From: Thermoplasmatota archaeon
GTDB lineage: Archaea; Thermoplasmatota; E2; DHVEG-1
Direction: 5' to 3'
DNA: 64,000 bases
Assembly: GCA_030619765.1 (NCBI GenBank)
Contig: JAUXAU010000001.1
Location: 1-64,000 of the forward strand
Under the pieces are notes generated by a model, which saw nothing but the letters and a program-made list of their open reading frames with translations, searched no databases and was not told the origin of the DNA. The first letter of the stretch is position 1. Each line of letters opens with the position of its first letter. Of this stretch, positions 63,374-64,000 are shown one piece after another. The translations under genes and the position numbers were made by a program.

Positions 63374-64000
63374 ATGAAGATATATTGTATTCTATTAGAT
63401 GCAACGCCTGAAAATTCTAAATCGATACACTTTTTTGATGATAGACACTTTCAAAGGTTGCATCAGATTAGCAATTGTTTCACGATTACATCTCTAGTTT
63501 CTATGTTGACATCTTACATGCCTTCAGACTTAATTAAAGGTGGTATTGGTTATAATAGTAATAGAAACTATTGGAGAGAAAACGGGCAAGTCCATTGGCC
63601 CTTTGAAGATAAATACATTTTAAGTATTCTAAAGGATCATAAGTGGGATATAGAAATTCATGTACCGATAAGACAGCACTATCGGCAATGGTTTTTGGAG
63701 AGTGTAAGCAGCAGATACAAAGTAACTTCTGTAGAGAATAGGAAAATGAATCTGAAGGAAATGTATCGATGTTGGTCTTTGGATAATGAAATGCTTAATG
63801 ATCATATCCTGGAAGAAAAGAGTTACATTAAAAAGATACAGTCTGAAGATGTCAAGAATAAGTTTTATCTGTTTGCGTACAATTATTACCACTTTCCTGC
63901 ATGTCAAGAATTAGATCATTTGTGTCCTATGATGATGGAGAAACAATTGAATGTGCTGAGTTCCTGGGATTTTGATGAAGAGGATGCTCTCTTCTGGATT
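63374..64000 (+). CDS. Alkaline-phosphatase/sulfatase-like protein (partial)
   Basis: Open to the window edge; 209 residues visible. YCILLDATPENS at the start and ITSLVSMLTSYMPSDL (candidate metal/nucleophile region) resemble the sulfatase/phosphatase superfamily used by some phages for surface glycan chemistry. C-terminus outside the window. Confidence 0.5.
   Translation, partial: MKIYCILLDATPENSKSIHFFDDRHFQRLHQISNCFTITSLVSMLTSYMPSDLIKGGIGYNSNRNYWRENGQVHWPFEDKYILSILKDHKWDIEIHVPIRQHYRQWFLESVSSRYKVTSVENRKMNLKEMYRCWSLDNEMLNDHILEEKSYIKKIQSEDVKNKFYLFAYNYYHFPACQELDHLCPMMMEKQLNVLSSWDFDEEDALFWI

Overview
The window is a contiguous piece of a large, AT-rich tailed double-stranded DNA bacteriophage (Caudoviricetes). 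It carries terminase, portal, a tail-fibre-like gene, a lysis region, a full replication and recombination set, several tRNA genes and dozens of very small genes. Strong AGGAGG ribosome binding sites and sigma70-type promoters (TTKACT, 17 bp, TATTAT) point to a bacterial host with ordinary Shine-Dalgarno initiation. The host cannot be named from the sequence. Both window ends cut through genes (3..158 and 63374..64000).

Layout. (1) 1-7.1 kb, plus strand: end of the late region, with a collagen-like fibre, an NlpC/P60-like endolysin, small membrane and overlapping spanin-like genes, then a PIG-L deacetylase / ATP-grasp / PHP cassette, closed by a tandem structured repeat and a bidirectional terminator. 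(2) 15.2-7.4 kb, minus strand: an operon-like run of about 23 mostly tiny genes. Ten gaps hold a type I hammerhead ribozyme that ends just upstream of the next ribosome binding site. Other gaps hold a tRNA (Gln, Asn) or a minimal tRNA-like element without an anticodon arm. (3) 16-26 kb, plus strand: methyltransferase, ParB-like proteins and many small early genes. (4) 24.7-26.9 kb: ParB-like gene, a 239-residue Nop/IS110-C-terminal-like protein and a 23-unit, 36-bp repeat array with two 9-nt variable segments per unit. This matches a TIGR-Tas RNA-guided system of the nuclease-less (TasA) type. (5) 27-44 kb: DnaB helicase, primase, sigma-like factors, dUTPase, uracil-DNA-glycosylase/family A polymerase fusion, gp32-like protein, SbcD/SbcC, RecA preceded by a GGTNN pentamer array, Holliday resolvases, NusG-like factor and class II ribonucleotide reductase. 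(6) 44-54 kb: nucleotide-sugar enzymes, DnaQ exonuclease, RNA ligase, a structured ncRNA, tRNA-His, small membrane proteins and a methyltransferase. (7) 54-64 kb: small and large terminase, metallopeptidase-like protein, portal, Dam-like methyltransferase, glycosyltransferase-like and phosphatase/sulfatase-like genes.

How it works together. The minus-strand operon appears to be cut co-transcriptionally into short mRNAs by built-in ribozymes and tRNA processing, an RNA version of tRNA punctuation. Each ribozyme product would start with 5'-OH and a small GAAA-capped or larger hairpin followed by an A/U-rich leader and AGGAGG. The segment that closes this hairpin also complements the ribozyme's stem II loop, so it could act first as a tertiary contact and later as an mRNA 5' cap hairpin. 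The TIGR array lies in the replication transcription unit between tasA and the helicase gene, suggesting expression during early or middle infection, perhaps against competing mobile elements. All functional calls are from reading motifs; no searches or folding programs were run.
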